Positions 24,458-39,000 of a stretch of DNA of 64,000 nucleotides are shown in pieces. Location: NCBI GenBank assembly GCA_008360975.2, contig CM039211.1, positions 1,134,038-1,198,037 on the forward strand, read 5' to 3'. The position numbers and the translations under genes are program-made. Position 1 is the first letter of the stretch. Each line of letters starts with the position of its first letter. This stretch comes from Lichenostomus cassidix (Eukaryota; Chordata; Aves; Passeriformes; Meliphagidae). Under the pieces are notes generated by a model. The model had not been told where the DNA came from and searched no databases. It saw only the letters and a list, made by a program, of their open reading frames with translations.

Positions 24458-27400
24458 TTAAAACCAAACAAAGCAATGAACTGCACTCCAAAAACTTGTC
24501 CAGATGGATTAATTAAGGGGCTGGGGGGAGGCTGAAGGGCTAAGCAGATCTGGAGAAAGAGAAGAGTCCAGTCATGTGCAAGTCCTGAGCTTCAGATGGA
24601 GCTCCATTGTAGATCTTTCTGGCTTTGGTGCAGACAGGGTTCGTTCAAAAGCTGTAACCATTTGAGAACATTGAACTGCAGCTTCGAAATGCAGAAGGTA
24701 TGAAATGCTGGGTTACTGTGTAGACCTTGAAACGGTGTAATTACTAAGAAATGGTAGAAAGCTAATGTAACTGTTCCTGCTTGCTTTTTAGCAGAAATGC
24801 ACTTTTAGAATCCCTTTGTCCTATTTAGCTAAAGCCATGATGCCGTTGTTTTTTTTTTCAAAGAGCCAAATATTGTTACATGTCCATCTAAATCCACAGA
24901 AAAGAGATGTCTAAATAACCTTGCTAAGCGTTCAATGGAGTTAAAAAATCTGCTGATATGTCTTCTGTCAGCTCTGCCACACACTAGTCAACTGGTTTGG
25001 AGATACCTTCCTGTATCTGCATCCTGGAAAACTCCAGAACACCAGAGCTTGCTTCTTCATGGGCACAGCAGAGCTGAACCTCATAATCAGAGCTCTCATG
25101 GTTTCCATTGCCTGTTGAGCAGGATCTTCAGAGAATATATTACAGATCCCCTTGAATGAATCCTTGTCTTAGATGCTGTTCTGTGGCAGACCTGCGAAAG
25201 TATGACTTTCTTCATGCGTTCCTAAGAACTGGAGTGGGAGTGTGGGAGTAGTCAGCCCACAGGTATGTTTTCCCAGTTGCAATTTGGTGATGGGAGGAGG
25301 GGATGCATATAAAACATGGCTTGTGTGTGAAGACTGTTTGCTCTGTTCTGCAGTAACTCCATCCTCTGCACAGTCCTCCCTGCTCCACTGGCCCCAGTCA
25401 GGTTTTTTGGTTGGAGCTGTGGGGGTCTGGCACTTCTGCATAGGGCACTTGCAAAGAAAGGGCACTGAGGGATTATATGAGGCTTGAACACCATCTCTCA
25501 GGGCAGAACTCTTTCTTGGTTCCATAGATATGCCATGGTGTGGTGGCTGTTCCAGCATCAGAAGTATTAAGGATGCAGGCAAATGAAAAGATTTTTTTTT
25601 TTAAATAAAGTGTGACCACTCTGTTCTGTCTATCCACGTAATTTCCATTGCAGGCTGTGTTTTGTAGTGGCTGGTAATTCTGTGCTTTTTCTGGTGGTGT
25701 TGGAACGGTTTTCAGAACATGCTGGAGGAATTTTCATCAGAAGTGCTTCTTCATATGCAAATGAACAATGCCACCAGATATTGTCTGCACGTTTTCTCAT
25801 AGACCATTTCTGTACTGCAAAGAAAATGCATTGTCCTTGACTTTTTCCTACTGAAAAAGGTGCTACTTGCTGAAGATAGTTTATTATAAATAACTACTAA
25901 GATGATAATCTCACCACAGCATGCTTGGCAGTCTTCCACTGAGTTAGCCTGTTTCAGCAAGGAGCTGTCGCTTAAGATACAAAGCAATCTGCAGGGACAT
26001 ATGATCACACACACTGACTGTTTTCTCAGTCATCATGGATGCCTTATCATTTCCTGTGTCTGTAATTAGGAACTGGAATTACTATCTGGTAAACCAGCAG
26101 GATCCACCACCAGAAAGATGGACCTGAGTTCCCACCTCACAAACATTTGTAGAGAAGTTCTGAGTTATGGAGCCTCTGGTAGAAGAATATCTGTTAGACA
26201 TGGGCTTTTTGCCTTTCATTTTTGTCACAAGGATAGATGTGAACTGCTGGGGAAACTCTTTGAACATGTTATTATATATATGTATCTTTATGCTTACAGC
26301 ACTCATTCCTATTAGAAATTATGGAGAAATACAAGCATACCCCTGGCAATGGTGTAGAGAGGATTTTTTTCTATTGTTAGCTTTGTTTAGGTAAATAATG
26401 ACCTCAGGATCTCTGAGTGTTTTGTTTCCTAGAGGTACTGTCCAAAAGAAGGACTAAGATAAAGAAATAAGAGGCTCTATCCATTTTTTGTAAGAGTGTC
26501 AGAAAACTAATATTAGTATCCATACATGCTTAGTGTCAAGATTTGGCTGTAGTCACATAGCCTGATGGTGACTTTTTTTGAAATGGAAAAGTTTATACTG
26601 CCTTGTGGTACATGGCTGTTGAGTTACCATGTTATTGCAACAGTTATGTGATGGGTATCAGTGGCTGTTGTATGCAAACTTCTGTCAATTAGAGTGCTGG
26701 CAAGTGTTTGCCTTTTATTTGTTTAGAAACAACTTGATCAGGCCATCTCCACTGCTTTGTTGGCAGTGTAATATGAATCAGAACTTCTTCTAACTCCCAT
26801 GTTACTCATGGGTTCTGTTCTGTGGTGCCTGATGCTTCTCAGTCCTAAGAACTTTTCTTTCAAGCCTGGGCATCTCTGGCTGCTTGGAAGTGTGGAATGT
26901 GATATTTAGAGGAAGCAATTGGTGACACTGACATGGAACAAATGAAGATGTCTGCAGTGATGATGGGTTTTTTTTCTGTACTGGATTTGGCAGATGATGT
27001 TAGATCCATGTATCTCAATGAGATCAATGACAAAGCAGGATGGGAAGAATTTAGTCAGAAACAGACTTGCAAGGCTTAATATCATCCCTTTTTCCCAAAC
27101 CCTGCAAGTTTTTGGAATTGACTCATCTGGACAGAGAGATGATAACTCTTTATCTAGTGATGATGGTATCCTTCTCTACAAACTCTAAAAAGGCTCTGCT
27201 CTCTTCCTGTGGAGTTGTGGGAGCAGGTTAATGATGGAATGGGTTCTGCTTGCACATAAGATGAAGAAATTATTGGAAGTGGCTCCTGATGTTCAATGTC
27301 CCACGAGTGATGGTGGATTGTTCTTCATCTCAACACCTATCCCAGATTCTTTTACACTCTGGGATGGCTCTTCATAGTCTCTCAAGTCCATAAGTCACCT

Positions 27401-30324
27401 GCCTCGGGTGACCTTGTGTCTTTAAGGAAAATCCCATGGAACAGTTACCTTCAACCTTACTGAAGGACACACTCTGAAGAGCCAGCTCATTAAGCGAGCT
27501 TTGAAGGGTGTGCTCTGCAGAGCAGCTTCCTGTTATTTGGTTAATGGTTGACCTAGTTCTATTGCCATATGCCTCCTGGAACGCATTCTAATATAAAATA
27601 TGTGCTAAAGCAAGACTGGGATAATAGATGGAACGTCAAAGCCTCTATGAAACAGAAATCATGTAATGCTGCTGCGTTTTGGAGGCTATCTTAGTGCACT
27701 AAAAATGGCAATATCTTCATGGAACTATACTCATGCTGATGGCAGACTCAGGAATGTAAAACACAGCCACTCATGTATTATTTTGTTTTTCAGGCTGGCC
27801 TTGTACAAAAGGTTTGTATCAATAATTCCGCATGCTCCGTATGTGAAGCTAAAGTTAGGTAGTGAAGCATTCAGACTGATATTACAGCTGTGAGAAAAGA
27901 TTAGATTAGATTTGGCTAAAGGCAGGAGGATTTTTTCCCTGTGGTAGGTGTTTTTTCCATTGCAACCATGGATTAGCAAATTTTTTTCCTTTCTAAATGC
28001 TGGATAGAAGCCAGAAATGGGTATTTGAGCTTTTACCTGATAACTGAGACAGCATACTCATGCAAATACTTACACTTAGGCAAAAATACAAGAAATTTGG
28101 AGGTAGTAGGTAAAGTTGAACCTCCAACCTGAGTGACACTTTCCCACACACTGAAGTTCTGAAGAACTTCTTGGCTGTGCTTTCTGGTTGCTTTGGTTTT
28201 CTGCCCTAGGAAAAGGAAGGATGTATGATAACAACTGTTTTCATGAGCAAGTGTGCATTATGGTAGAACAGGGGGAAGGAAAAATTAAAGCCACATTCTG
28301 TAATCTTTCGAGAGCTCACAGCTCCATCAGTGGATGCTGTGATTTATTTTTCTTCATCCAGTCTGGGAACACTGAACTGCTCACCTCGTTGTGTGCTCAC
28401 ACAACCTGGCAGTGGCTAACTTTTGTCTCCTCAGTCGCAGATGGCTTGCCAGCAGTCCAGGTGTGAATTCTGGGCAAAGGTATGTCACCACGGCGGTGGG
28501 GGTGGCTGGGGCCAGCCCAGTTGGTCTGTGTGGGAAGCAGAAAGCTGTCAGGACATGCAAAGGCAGCTGCAGTGATGAGCACGGGGAGTGCCCAACCTTC
28601 TGAGAAGTGGTGGGATGTCTGGGGACTCATAATCATCTTGTGCATCTCTGACTCCTTCAATCTGAGCCTCTTTGGGTATTTCTTGTGACTCTGGGCTTAT
28701 TTGTATGAGGCTTGGGAGTATTTTGGCAGGTTTGTCTGGGATACATGTAGCAACAGCATTGTGCAGTTTCCCCTTCTTCCTTAGCATGTAACTCTTGAGT
28801 TTTTGTAGGAAAGCTGCCTGACCTGGTGGAAAACAAACCCACAACATTTTTAGCAGGACACAGTGTGTTATGCGAGCTGTAAATCATATTGGTCATGAGA
28901 AAAAAAAATTGGAAAAAAAAAAAAGTCTGCTCTGCGACTGACACAAGCACAGCTATTTGTGCAACCTGATCAGAACAAAGGATAATGCTTCTGCTGCAAG
29001 ATCAGACAGATCTGACGTTTCAGCAGGCTGAGCAAATGAATGGCGGAAGTGGTCCGCCTCCTCTTATCCATTGTCTCAAAGATGCAGCCTCATGGAGAAG
29101 AAAGGGAGTTTGAATAGGGCTTCTGAAGGAATATGCTGCTTTGTGTTCTGTGGGAAGAGAGGCAAGGAGGAGTTCTAGAAGTTCTCTGCATTGGCAGGCT
29201 GACAGGCTTGTAATAGGAAAATGTGGCAGTGGACTGCTGGTGTTGAGGGAGTACTTTCACTTCTGTAGCCTGCCTAGAAAATCTCTAATTACGAAACTGG
29301 TGAAATGTTCCAGACCTGGAATATGGGACCAGGCCTATCTTGAAGGAAGGTCAGTGGGTCCTTAAATCCAGTAAACTCTGACCTCCTAGTTGAGACTTTG
29401 TCTGTACTTTTGATGTTTTTAATTTTCTTTTTTTCCTTTTGTTCTTCCCCTGTGTCCCCTGAATAGCTTGTCTGTGTGTTCTGGGATACCTCTCAGTTGT
29501 GTTCCTGATAGGGCTTTTTCTTAGAAATCTGATCAAATTACTGGAACAGTAAGAACCTTCTCCTTGGGAGATTCTTGGGCGTTTCTCTTGCTCCAGCTGT
29601 CAAATTAACCCAGCTGGGGTTTTAGTAGCAATCTCCCTTTTTAAAAGCACAATGAAGGCAAGGAAATGTGAGAAGGGAGAGAGCAGGGCAGGGATTTTTG
29701 ATAAGCTGGGTAGAATTGAGGGTTCACATTTGAGAACTATAATACATGACTTCCAGCTTCAAGGGGTATTTCAGCTGAGGAATTAATCCTTTAGAGGGAA
29801 GGGTGTAGAATTTATATCAGTAACCTGGCTGGTTAGATCTTTGTGTATTACCTTTTTGCATGGTCACTGGGACTAGAAATTGCTAGCATTAGGTGCACCA
29901 TGATCAGAAGGCTTCCATATGGAACCAGTTTTCTTTCAAATGTAGCATTTCTTGGCTCAGGGATCAACAGTTGGGATTTTTTTAGCAAACACACTATTTT
30001 ACTTTCTTCAAGTTAATGGAGATTTGTGTCTGTGATAACAGAACCAGTCCTGGCCATCCATGAGATGGATGCCTTTTGTTTTCCCATGTGCAGCCTAGAA
30101 GATTCTGCCAACTCAAAAAGTAAATTAATTCCACAGGATGCTGACAGTCCATCATCAGCATGCACTGGGAACGAAGCTGCTGCTTCAGAAGCCCACTTGG
30201 GAAAGCACACCAGAAAGCCATCAGACTCCCCAAGTGGAAGCCTGTGCCCAAACTCTGGAATGTGTGATGGCTGGGCTGCCATGGTTTGCATCTTTAGTGT
30301 CCAAAAGCAATTGTCAAAATTCGT

Positions 30325-30467
30325 GGAATCACAGAAAATCACAGTGAGGTTGGGAAGGGAGGTTATCCAGTCCAACCTCCTGTTGTCTCTTTCCAATGCT
30401 CCCAGCTCCCCCAGCCTTTCCTCATCAGGGAGGTGCTCCAGTGCCCTAATTACACTTGTAGCCCTAG
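30325..30467 (-). mobile_element. CR1-type LINE 3' end fragment (minus orientation)
   Basis: The + strand begins GAATCACAGAAAATCACAG (30325-30343), the complement of the 8-bp ATTCTGTG-like tail repeat of avian CR1. AGGTTGGGAAGG, ATCCAGTCCAACCTCC and the CAGCCTTTCCTCATCAGGG and GTAGCCC blocks follow in the order expected for a CR1 3' end read backwards. It is heavily 5'-truncated, appears internally deleted, and has no coding capacity. CR1 elements have no poly(A) tail, which fits. Confidence 0.8.
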
Positions 30468-32977
30468 AGGGAGTAATGCTGGGGACAGGAAATAATACCC
30501 TAGTATTTCTCCTTTATTCAACCATGAGTGTTATTTGGATAGAGTGATCAAAAATGCTTATATTCCAAAGATGTCTAATGGATACAGTTCAGTGAGATTT
30601 AAACCCATGCCTGAGTGTGAGGACAAGGGGAAAAATTTCATGGTTGCACACAAATCTCACAAAAAAATGAAGGAGTGTTCTCTCATGTGATAAAGTTTTG
30701 GGTCTAAGAGTGAAAGAACTGTATCAGCCTGGTGCCAAGCAGAGATTAGAAGGTCAATTTTGTTCAGTGAAGGCTGCAAAATGATTTCTTTCTATCTTCT
30801 GCTTACCTCTTCAGGAAATGGGAGAGACAGCAGAGGATCTTGGCTAGGTTTGCAGATTTTGAGAAGAGTACTCTTTGAAGCTTCTACATTCCCACATCTA
30901 TATTAGGCAGATCTTATCTTTGTGGGATATTTTTATTATTTTCTTAGTAATAGGACTCCTTCTTAAGGTGTAAAACAGTTGGACCAATCACTGCTTTCTG
31001 AAAAGTCAGAGCACTGTGCCAATCATAAAGCTAATAATGTTTTTGGCAAAAAAGAGAAAAAAAAAAAGAAAAAAGTGAATGTCTGAAGTTCCTGTGGACA
31101 AAATTTGAATTTTGGAATTTATCCATCGTTCTTTAAATACTACAACAGACTTCTGGTGCTGTCATTGAATGTTCACAATGGAGTTGAGCTGAAGATCAAA
31201 ACATGTATTTGTGCCATCTTTAGATCTAAGTCTGACATGTTCTGTGGTTTGTTTTTTGTTTTTGTTTTGTTTTTTTTTCCCCCCAAGTAAAAGGGATTGA
31301 GAATTGGGTCAGTGCCTCAGGGATCATCCAGATGGAGGCACCTGTTTTTTACAGCTCTAGGAGGAAGGGAGTGTTGGGATGACAAAATTCCAAGCAGAGA
31401 GTGCAGGACAGTCATAGTTCTCATTGGCCATTGGCTTTTCTGGTGTATCAGAAGACTTTTGGATCTTTCCAAGGCTGAAGTAAGTAATGACCTTGCTTTG
31501 TATCAAACAAATAACACCACTGTTGTGCCTTTGAGAGCTCTTGATCCCAAAGTGATAAGCAAGGGTTTTCCTTTGTATTTTGGACCCATTCCATTCAAAA
31601 CAAAAGCATCCCACAGGTCAGACAAGAAGAGTATCTGACAGGATTTAAAGAGACTTTTTCTGTCTGTTTTCTACGACTTATATTTTTTAACGTGTCAAAC
31701 CTAAAAGCTTGTCACTCAGTTTGTGTCTGTAAAAGACAGAAAATGTGGAACAGAAAGTGGTCCATGACTCACTCAAGAAATGTGTTGGCTTTGTAGCCTG
31801 TGTGGACTTAAGGGAAGGCTCCTGTCTTCCTTCTAAATTAAAAAAAAAAAAAAAAGATCCTGCAAAGGAGTAGATATTTAAAACAGTTAGAATAGCTAAG
31901 TGGACTAGGCTGGAAATGCTGAGGATAGTAATGATCTGAAGTCTGGAAAACTGTGCATCACCATGAAAGCTTTCAGGTCATCTCCCTTCTTTCAGAGGTT
32001 TTCAGGAGTGCCATTTGAAGGACTAAAAGCAGCCAGTTTGCCATTCTGTGTCCAATATTATAGGATTCTGGAGTCTTTATGGAGCTGTAAAAAGATGCAG
32101 TGGCCGGAACCTAAGACTAGAAAAACGCTCATTATGTAAAAAATTCTTTATTTCTAATTTAATTGTGGAGGAAAATGTTAAAAGATACTGGAATTTCTGA
32201 TGGAATTTTCTCAGATGTTGTAAAGGGTCAAGTGTAGTTTCTCTTAGCATGCTGTGGTGGGTCAGAGGCTTGATTAAGTTGGTTGTGGACAAATTGTGGA
32301 GTAACAGAAGCTGAACCTTCAGCAAGATGACTCCCAGGTCAAGTCAGGGATTAAATCACAGCTGATGAGAATGCTGCCATGTGGAGCTGCTTTAGAGGGA
32401 GCCCAAGGAGGTGGTTGAGTTTTACCAGAACGTGCAAGAAGATTCCTTCTCACCTTGCAAAAGAATGGGAAGCAAATAACCGTTTTGTAGTTTGTATCAG
32501 TTTGGTCTTGATTATCAGTAGTGGGTTTTCCTCCATATCCCTGTCTTGAACTTAAAACTGTGTACAAGAGATTTGCATTTTGTTCTCAAAGTGGAATCTG
32601 TGCAGGACATTGGTGGAACCTGCCTTCCTCTTCATAGTCACATGCATTTTTCTGTTGTCTCTGCAGTAGAGGAAAAAAGAAATAGATTTTTTTTTTAATG
32701 TCCTGACAGAGGTGTTATAGACTTTCACACAGTAATTTCTAAAGGACAAATAAATCCCCCAGAAGGAAGATCTCTTGGTTTCCTCTGGACTCGGCAACCT
32801 AGCACTTTGGTCACCCCAAATTTCAGTCTTGGTTTTACAGATGGGAACCAGAGACTTTTGTCCTGTAGTTACCACAGAGGTGGTTGTTGCAGAAAACCCA
32901 ATCATAATTTGTCAATGTGTCAGTTTCCTAGGGTAACCTAACATTCTACTGTGGATAGCCCAACCAAGCTATCTGAA

Positions 32978-33028
<51 letters not shown>
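32978..33028 (+). repeat. (ATT)17 trinucleotide microsatellite
   Basis: There are seventeen uninterrupted ATT units in intron 1. Pure arrays of this length are usually length-polymorphic. Confidence 0.97.
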
Positions 33029-36000
33029 TTGTGAATGCATTTCAGTAGATTCCGGCATCTCAGTGATTTCAGTAGTAATTGGTTTCATTTTTTTGTTAGT
33101 CATCTCTCAAAAAATCTTAGGCTTTGGTCTGTGAAGGGTGATAAATCTAGGAAACCTAGAGATTAACTAATTTTTTCTTCTGTGCTTATGAAAGACTTCA
33201 GCAGTAAGCACTACAATTAGATCTTCTTTTTTGATAACTGATGCAAAAACAAGTCAGTTTCCAGGGAAAAATAGTACTTGATGTACTATTAGCTTGGTTT
33301 TGAAGGTCAGTAGTAGAGGCTTCACTGTAAATTCTTTTTTTTTTTTAACTTTATAAACCAATTACTCTACAGCAGGATGAAGGAGAATTTTCATTCTGTA
33401 ATTGGCAGGTTGTTTTCAGTTCTTAATTTGTAGTTTCAGTTTTTGGAAGATTTCTTTGAAGATTCAAAACTCTGTATGGCAGCAGTCTGACTGAGGGAGT
33501 TAGAAGACAATGAGAGAAGAAAGGAGGTCAGGAATTAAGAAGGAGAAGGTTGTTGAAGCTGTTCCCCTTGTTTTTGGAAGAAGTGACTGTTTTAACCTGT
33601 AAATAACACTCAGATTAGTGATGTTCCATCATGAAATGAAAGTAAAGATAAGATATAAAAAGATTACTTTCTCTTGACAAACCCCTTTTTCTCCATTTCT
33701 CTCCCATATTCTGTGTCAAATCTTTTCTCCCAGGCATGGGTGCAAGTGCTCTTGCCTTCAACTTGAACATTTCCTTTCTTCTAGTAATCAAGCGTGCAGA
33801 TACAGACCCTATGTGCTCAGCTGAAAAGGAAACCACTTTCTTTTCCTTTTTTGACAGTGAACCTTCACTGCTGAAATGATCTTGTACTGCTGTTGGCATA
33901 GAGGTATAAGATATCAGGTAGTTTGTCAGCTTTGTCACACATCTGAAGGGCAGGCTCTCCAGGAAGGGTGAACCTTCAGTTTCAGAGCCTTCAGAAGCAC
34001 CAGTCCTTCATTAGCATGTCTGGTTCTGCTTTTTTCAGCTTCTGAGATCTTCTGGAAGATCCACTGCAGGCTCTGCTTTCAGGTGAGGTGAAGCTTACTC
34101 TTGTTTCAACCCTCCATTTCATAATAAAGGGCTGTAGTGAGTGCTGATCCACGTAAAGGTCTGGTCCTCAGCTAGGGAAAACTGGCAGAACTCCAGCAAA
34201 TTTCTAGAAATAAAAACCTAGGGAGATCTCAAAACCCCCAGCAGTTAGTGGGACTTGCATAATATTCTACAGCTTGCAAGGGTACAGCAGCATGAAGCTG
34301 GGATGACAGTGATGGCTTATTATTTTCTGTGATATCCTGAGGTTTTTTTGTGAGAATGGAAATGTGTAGGAGAGAAGTTTGGTCCCGTTCTCTTGGTGAT
34401 GTTGGGCTTGGATGGCTTTGTTTTTCTTTGAAAACTGATAGCAGAAGAGTATCCAACCTTCAGGAGTGGAGCCATTTTACGTGGGGCTGTGCAACGGGGG
34501 CCAAAGTTTAAAAATAAAATACCAGGCTGCCTTCCTGAGGATCCAGACATAGCAAACACATACGCAGGACCTTGACTGGCCACGGTTATATCAGTTACAG
34601 AGCCCAGGGCGACAGACAATGAGCACCAAAAAGAGAGTCTTGTTCCTCAAAAGGAAAGAGGAAGAAGTAGAAAGCTTCTCTAGCCTCGGATGGCAGTTTC
34701 TGGTGTGCATGGGAGGCCCCTGGGCAGCGGCAGGTTAAGGGACAGACAACTGCCAGTCATTCCTGGCGATGTTTGCTGTAGGATCTTCCCTGCCCTCCCT
34801 TCTCTCTCCTTCATTTACTCTGCCCTGCTGAGTAAGGGGTCTGGGCTGGGCAGTCTTTTTTGAGAAGGTGCTTCTTAAGAGAGAAAAGCAGTGGCCTTTA
34901 TTTCCTGCTGAGTGACCAGGGATGCCAGACATCTCCAGAAGAAAGGAAAGACTAACTATTTGGGCTTCAGAGCCATATCACTGGCATGTTTATCTGTTGG
35001 ACTGTAGAAAAAGCAGATGATCAGATCATCTTTCTAGAAGACCTGGAGGATGAGAGACATATAGAAGAGATAAGTGGATAGACCAGGAGGAACAGTTTGT
35101 TTGCAGAAAAGCAGAAAGATATGGTTTAATGCCCTGAATACAGCTTGGGAAGTGAGGCAAGTTATGCTAGAAAGGAATGATCTTTTGAGAGAAAAGGTGA
35201 TGCTACTCAGACAAACAAGTCTACAAACCTAGGAAGATACAATTCTTCCTTAATTATGAATGTCGGGAGGGATGAAGGAAGTGAAAGATTTAACCCTTTT
35301 TTGCCTGCTCCCCCAAAGTGCTGATCTCACACCAGCTCCCAGGCTTTGTGTGGTGACTGTGAGCTGGGCTGACCAGAGTGGGAAGCCAGGGTTGTTCCAG
35401 TGGCTGGCTGGGTGTGAAGCAGCAGGGATTGTCCTTCTGGCAGAAAAACTGTGTGCCTCCTGAGGTGTGCTGGAAGATTGGAGCCCATGCTTTGGACTGC
35501 ATGGTGTGCCCAGATGTACCTCACAGCAAACACAAACTGAGTTTTCAGCCAGGTGTCTTCCAACTGCACCAAGAATGTTTGTGTATATCAGTTGACAGAT
35601 ACAGGCAGGAAAAAAAAACAAAAACCAAACACCCAGAGAAGAGATGTTTTTCCTCATCTGTGCCCAGGAAAAGTAGCAGTCACAGCTGTCCATGACACAC
35701 TTGGCTTTTGGCAGAGCTCAGGCTGGTTCTGCTCTGCAGACATAGGATGAAGCATGCTCAGTGTGCTTCCTTCAGCAGGAATGCCAGCAGTATCTTGGAT
35801 TACTACAGAGGCTGCTCTGTGTCTGTAAGCTCCTTTTGCAGAGTTTGGGTTCACATTAAAGGGGATCAGGAGTCCTTGGTAGGCTGTGCATGGCTGTGAG
35901 CACAGAGCCCTTTGGAAAGATGTGTTTTCTTAGACGTCCAGACTCCCAGTATGGAACACTTATTTTATTGAAAACCATATTTTCATAAAAACCATAGCAG

Positions 36001-39000
36001 CTTCACATGCTGGTTGAACATAGACCAAAGGTGATGCATAGCCTAAAGGTTTTCTGGGATGTGATTTTCTTACAATCCAAGCTTTTTTTTTTAGAAATCC
36101 ATAAAATGTCTGTGTCTTGCTTGTGGTGATGCACAAACAATGACAGATAGGTGCAACTGTCAGCGTGTGAAAACTAATTGTTTGGTTTGCTCTCGTAAAT
36201 TTTGTCAGCCAGGGTGGAGTGGAAGTGTGCACATGCTTTGTGGCTCCAGCCAGCATATGTGAAAGAGAGGTCTGATTAAATCAAACTTCCTCTTCTATGG
36301 TCTTGAGTATCTCCTGCTTAAAAAAAGACATTGAGGAAGACCCAGAGAGTTCCTCTTGCAGATATCTTTAGAAAGGTGCTATAAAGGAGACTCTTTGGTG
36401 ATTATTAGGAAGTATTGATGGGGTTTTGTCCAGATATTTGCCAGAACAGAAGGATTAATACTATGTTGCTGATTATTTAGAAGAGTTTGGGAAGAGAGTG
36501 GAAAGATTCAGCAGTTTGGGCAAACTCCTATGAAGAGAAAAGCCTTTCAGATCTTATAAAAATTCCAGTTTTTCTAGCTGCTAGCCCTGAAAAACAAATA
36601 TTCTTCCTCACCCTCACATAAAGCTCCCTTGAAAAATCAGGCCAGTGTGTTTTTCCCTGTTCCTCCTCCACTACAAAGTCAAATAATATGAGGGTTAGAC
36701 CATGTCCACCTAAACTCTGTCTCCACTGGTATTCTTCTCTGCGAACATTTTGCCGAGTTGACCTAAATTCTTCAGCAAAAGGCTTGGATTCTGTGCAGAA
36801 ATGTGGAAATGGCAGCTCCAGTTAGAAAGTAAACACAAAGATAAATAAAGAGCATCAGTTCTATCCTCATTTGTGTGGTGTTTTGATTTACCCTTGCTTC
36901 TGAAATTTAAACTTCAGCTCTGCTGGAGAGCTTTTTCATTTCTTCTTGTGGGAAGTGAGCACTGGGATTCCAGGGACAGTGGCACAGGAAGGTAGTGTGG
37001 CATAACAGGGAAGGGCTGGAGTCTGGAAAGCCACTTGGTGCTTCTGGCAGTGCCACAGACCAGCTGTGTGACCTGGAGCTAGGCTGCTTCACTTCTTTGT
37101 GGTTCTCCACTGCCAGGTAAAGGAAGAAGGTTTATTTTCTGGTGCAGACTCACTCAACTTGCTTTTCACACAGAGCTCACCAGCATGTATGGCCTGAACT
37201 GCATGGGTCAAACAGGATGTCATTGGATGGAATAGACTATCAGTACTGCTGCTCGAAATACTTGAATCTGCCTTTTTGTTTATTATGTGTAGCTTGAAAT
37301 TGTGAGCCTTCAGATTTCATTTTGAATTTGAAACTGTTTGAAAACCAGGGGAATACTTCAGTCTTTGCTTTCTCTTTGAGATCAAGTCACTTCAGCTGGC
37401 TTTAATGACTCGTCTGTGATAAATGAGTGGAAACCTGAAACATATGATCCTGTCTTTTGTCATGCTTCAGTGTTCCATAAACAGCAGAAGGGAAAATGAA
37501 ATTTGCGCAGAACTGATTGTAACACTTCTCCCAAAGACACTTTGTCAATGAGGTCATAAATTAATGTGGAACTTTGACTCTGCGTGCATTCCTGCAAACA
37601 AGAACCCACGCCTGAATGAATGCTTGTTGCAAGAAACAAATAAAAAAAAAAAGCGCAAATGCCTTTTATTCAAACGACTTTTAAAAAGGGGGGAAAAGTC
37701 TAGAATGGACTGCAAGCCACATTACATTCTTTTTTTCTCTTCCATAGTGTTCAAGGATGTTGGCTAGAAACAAATGTCTCAGAATACTCTTTGTATGAAT
37801 TCTGGAGTCATCAGGTTCATGTCCGCCTCTTTTGGGATGAGAGAAACGGGGAGGAGATGCACCTGACTGGCAAGTGGTGTTGCTGAATGCTATGTCTGAA
37901 GAGCTGATCACTTAGCTGCACTCTCAATGAAAGGAGAATGTGTTGTTTATATATGTGATTGTCCTTGTCTCCTCTCCATTTGTGAATGAAAAGATGCACC
38001 CTGTCCCTTTCAACCACCGTAAACACTTTTTTTTTTAACAGTTGAGTGTAACATAGGTTTTTCTGCTTTAGGTTTTGTTTTCTTTTTGTTTGTTTTTGTT
38101 TCTTGCTTGCTTGTTTCCATCTTTATTCCTTTACTGAGAACAAAATAGTATTCTCTACGTGATTCTGCTTTGAACTTAATCCTGCATTATTTTAAAATTT
38201 CTTGAGCTGGACATTCCAGTGACACTGGATCTACTGAAAGTACTTGGATGTACGTCTTGGAAAAGTAGCGAGTTGGGAAGGTTTTAAGTGCGTTCCCTTT
38301 AAGCCAAACTTTGGTTCCCTTTTTTTCAGTGGTTCTATAATAATTGTAATTATTACCCCATTGCTTTGGAACTGTGGTGTGCAGCACATGGGTCTTTGCC
38401 ATTATCATAGGTGAATTTACTTTCCCCGTTAAAATCACTGAGAGCCAGCGAACCCTTCCTTTGCTTCCAGAACATTACTTCTGAATTTACCAGATCAGAA
38501 GGCAAGCTATATTCCATCATTCTGTTCGTATCTCATTGGGTTGAAGGTTCTGTTGGGTTTACAGATGGATTTTAAAACACCACAGGGCTTGAATCTTCTG
38601 GGTTCTTTTGCACATTTTTAAACTTTTTTTTTGCCTTTTCCATCTTCGTTAGCTTAAAATATCTTACCCACTCCTATCCACTCTTGCATGCAGAGTAAAT
38701 GTCAAAGTTTGCCTAGCCATGGAGTTACTTAGACAGAGAGACTGCAGTTCCAAACAGCTTTGTTGGGTCCCAAAGCATGTCCAGCTCTGGCTACAGCCTC
38801 TCCTCTGTCCCTGCTCACACAGAGATGAACTGGAGGATCTGCTCCACACTCAGACAGGCAACAGCCTCCTTGTGTTTCTGCATCCTGCCTGTGGAGCTCT
38901 TGGCAGCCCAGATGATCTGTCTGCTCCTTTCCAGAGAGGAAATATTCCTGGAGCAGTTTCAGGTGCTCTCTAAAGTGAGTGTACTGATGGGGGGAGAGGA

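Noticed and set aside
30026..30547. 173-codon + strand frame
   Set aside because: Its second half is the antisense CR1 fragment. The first half has no domain and no supported splice sites.
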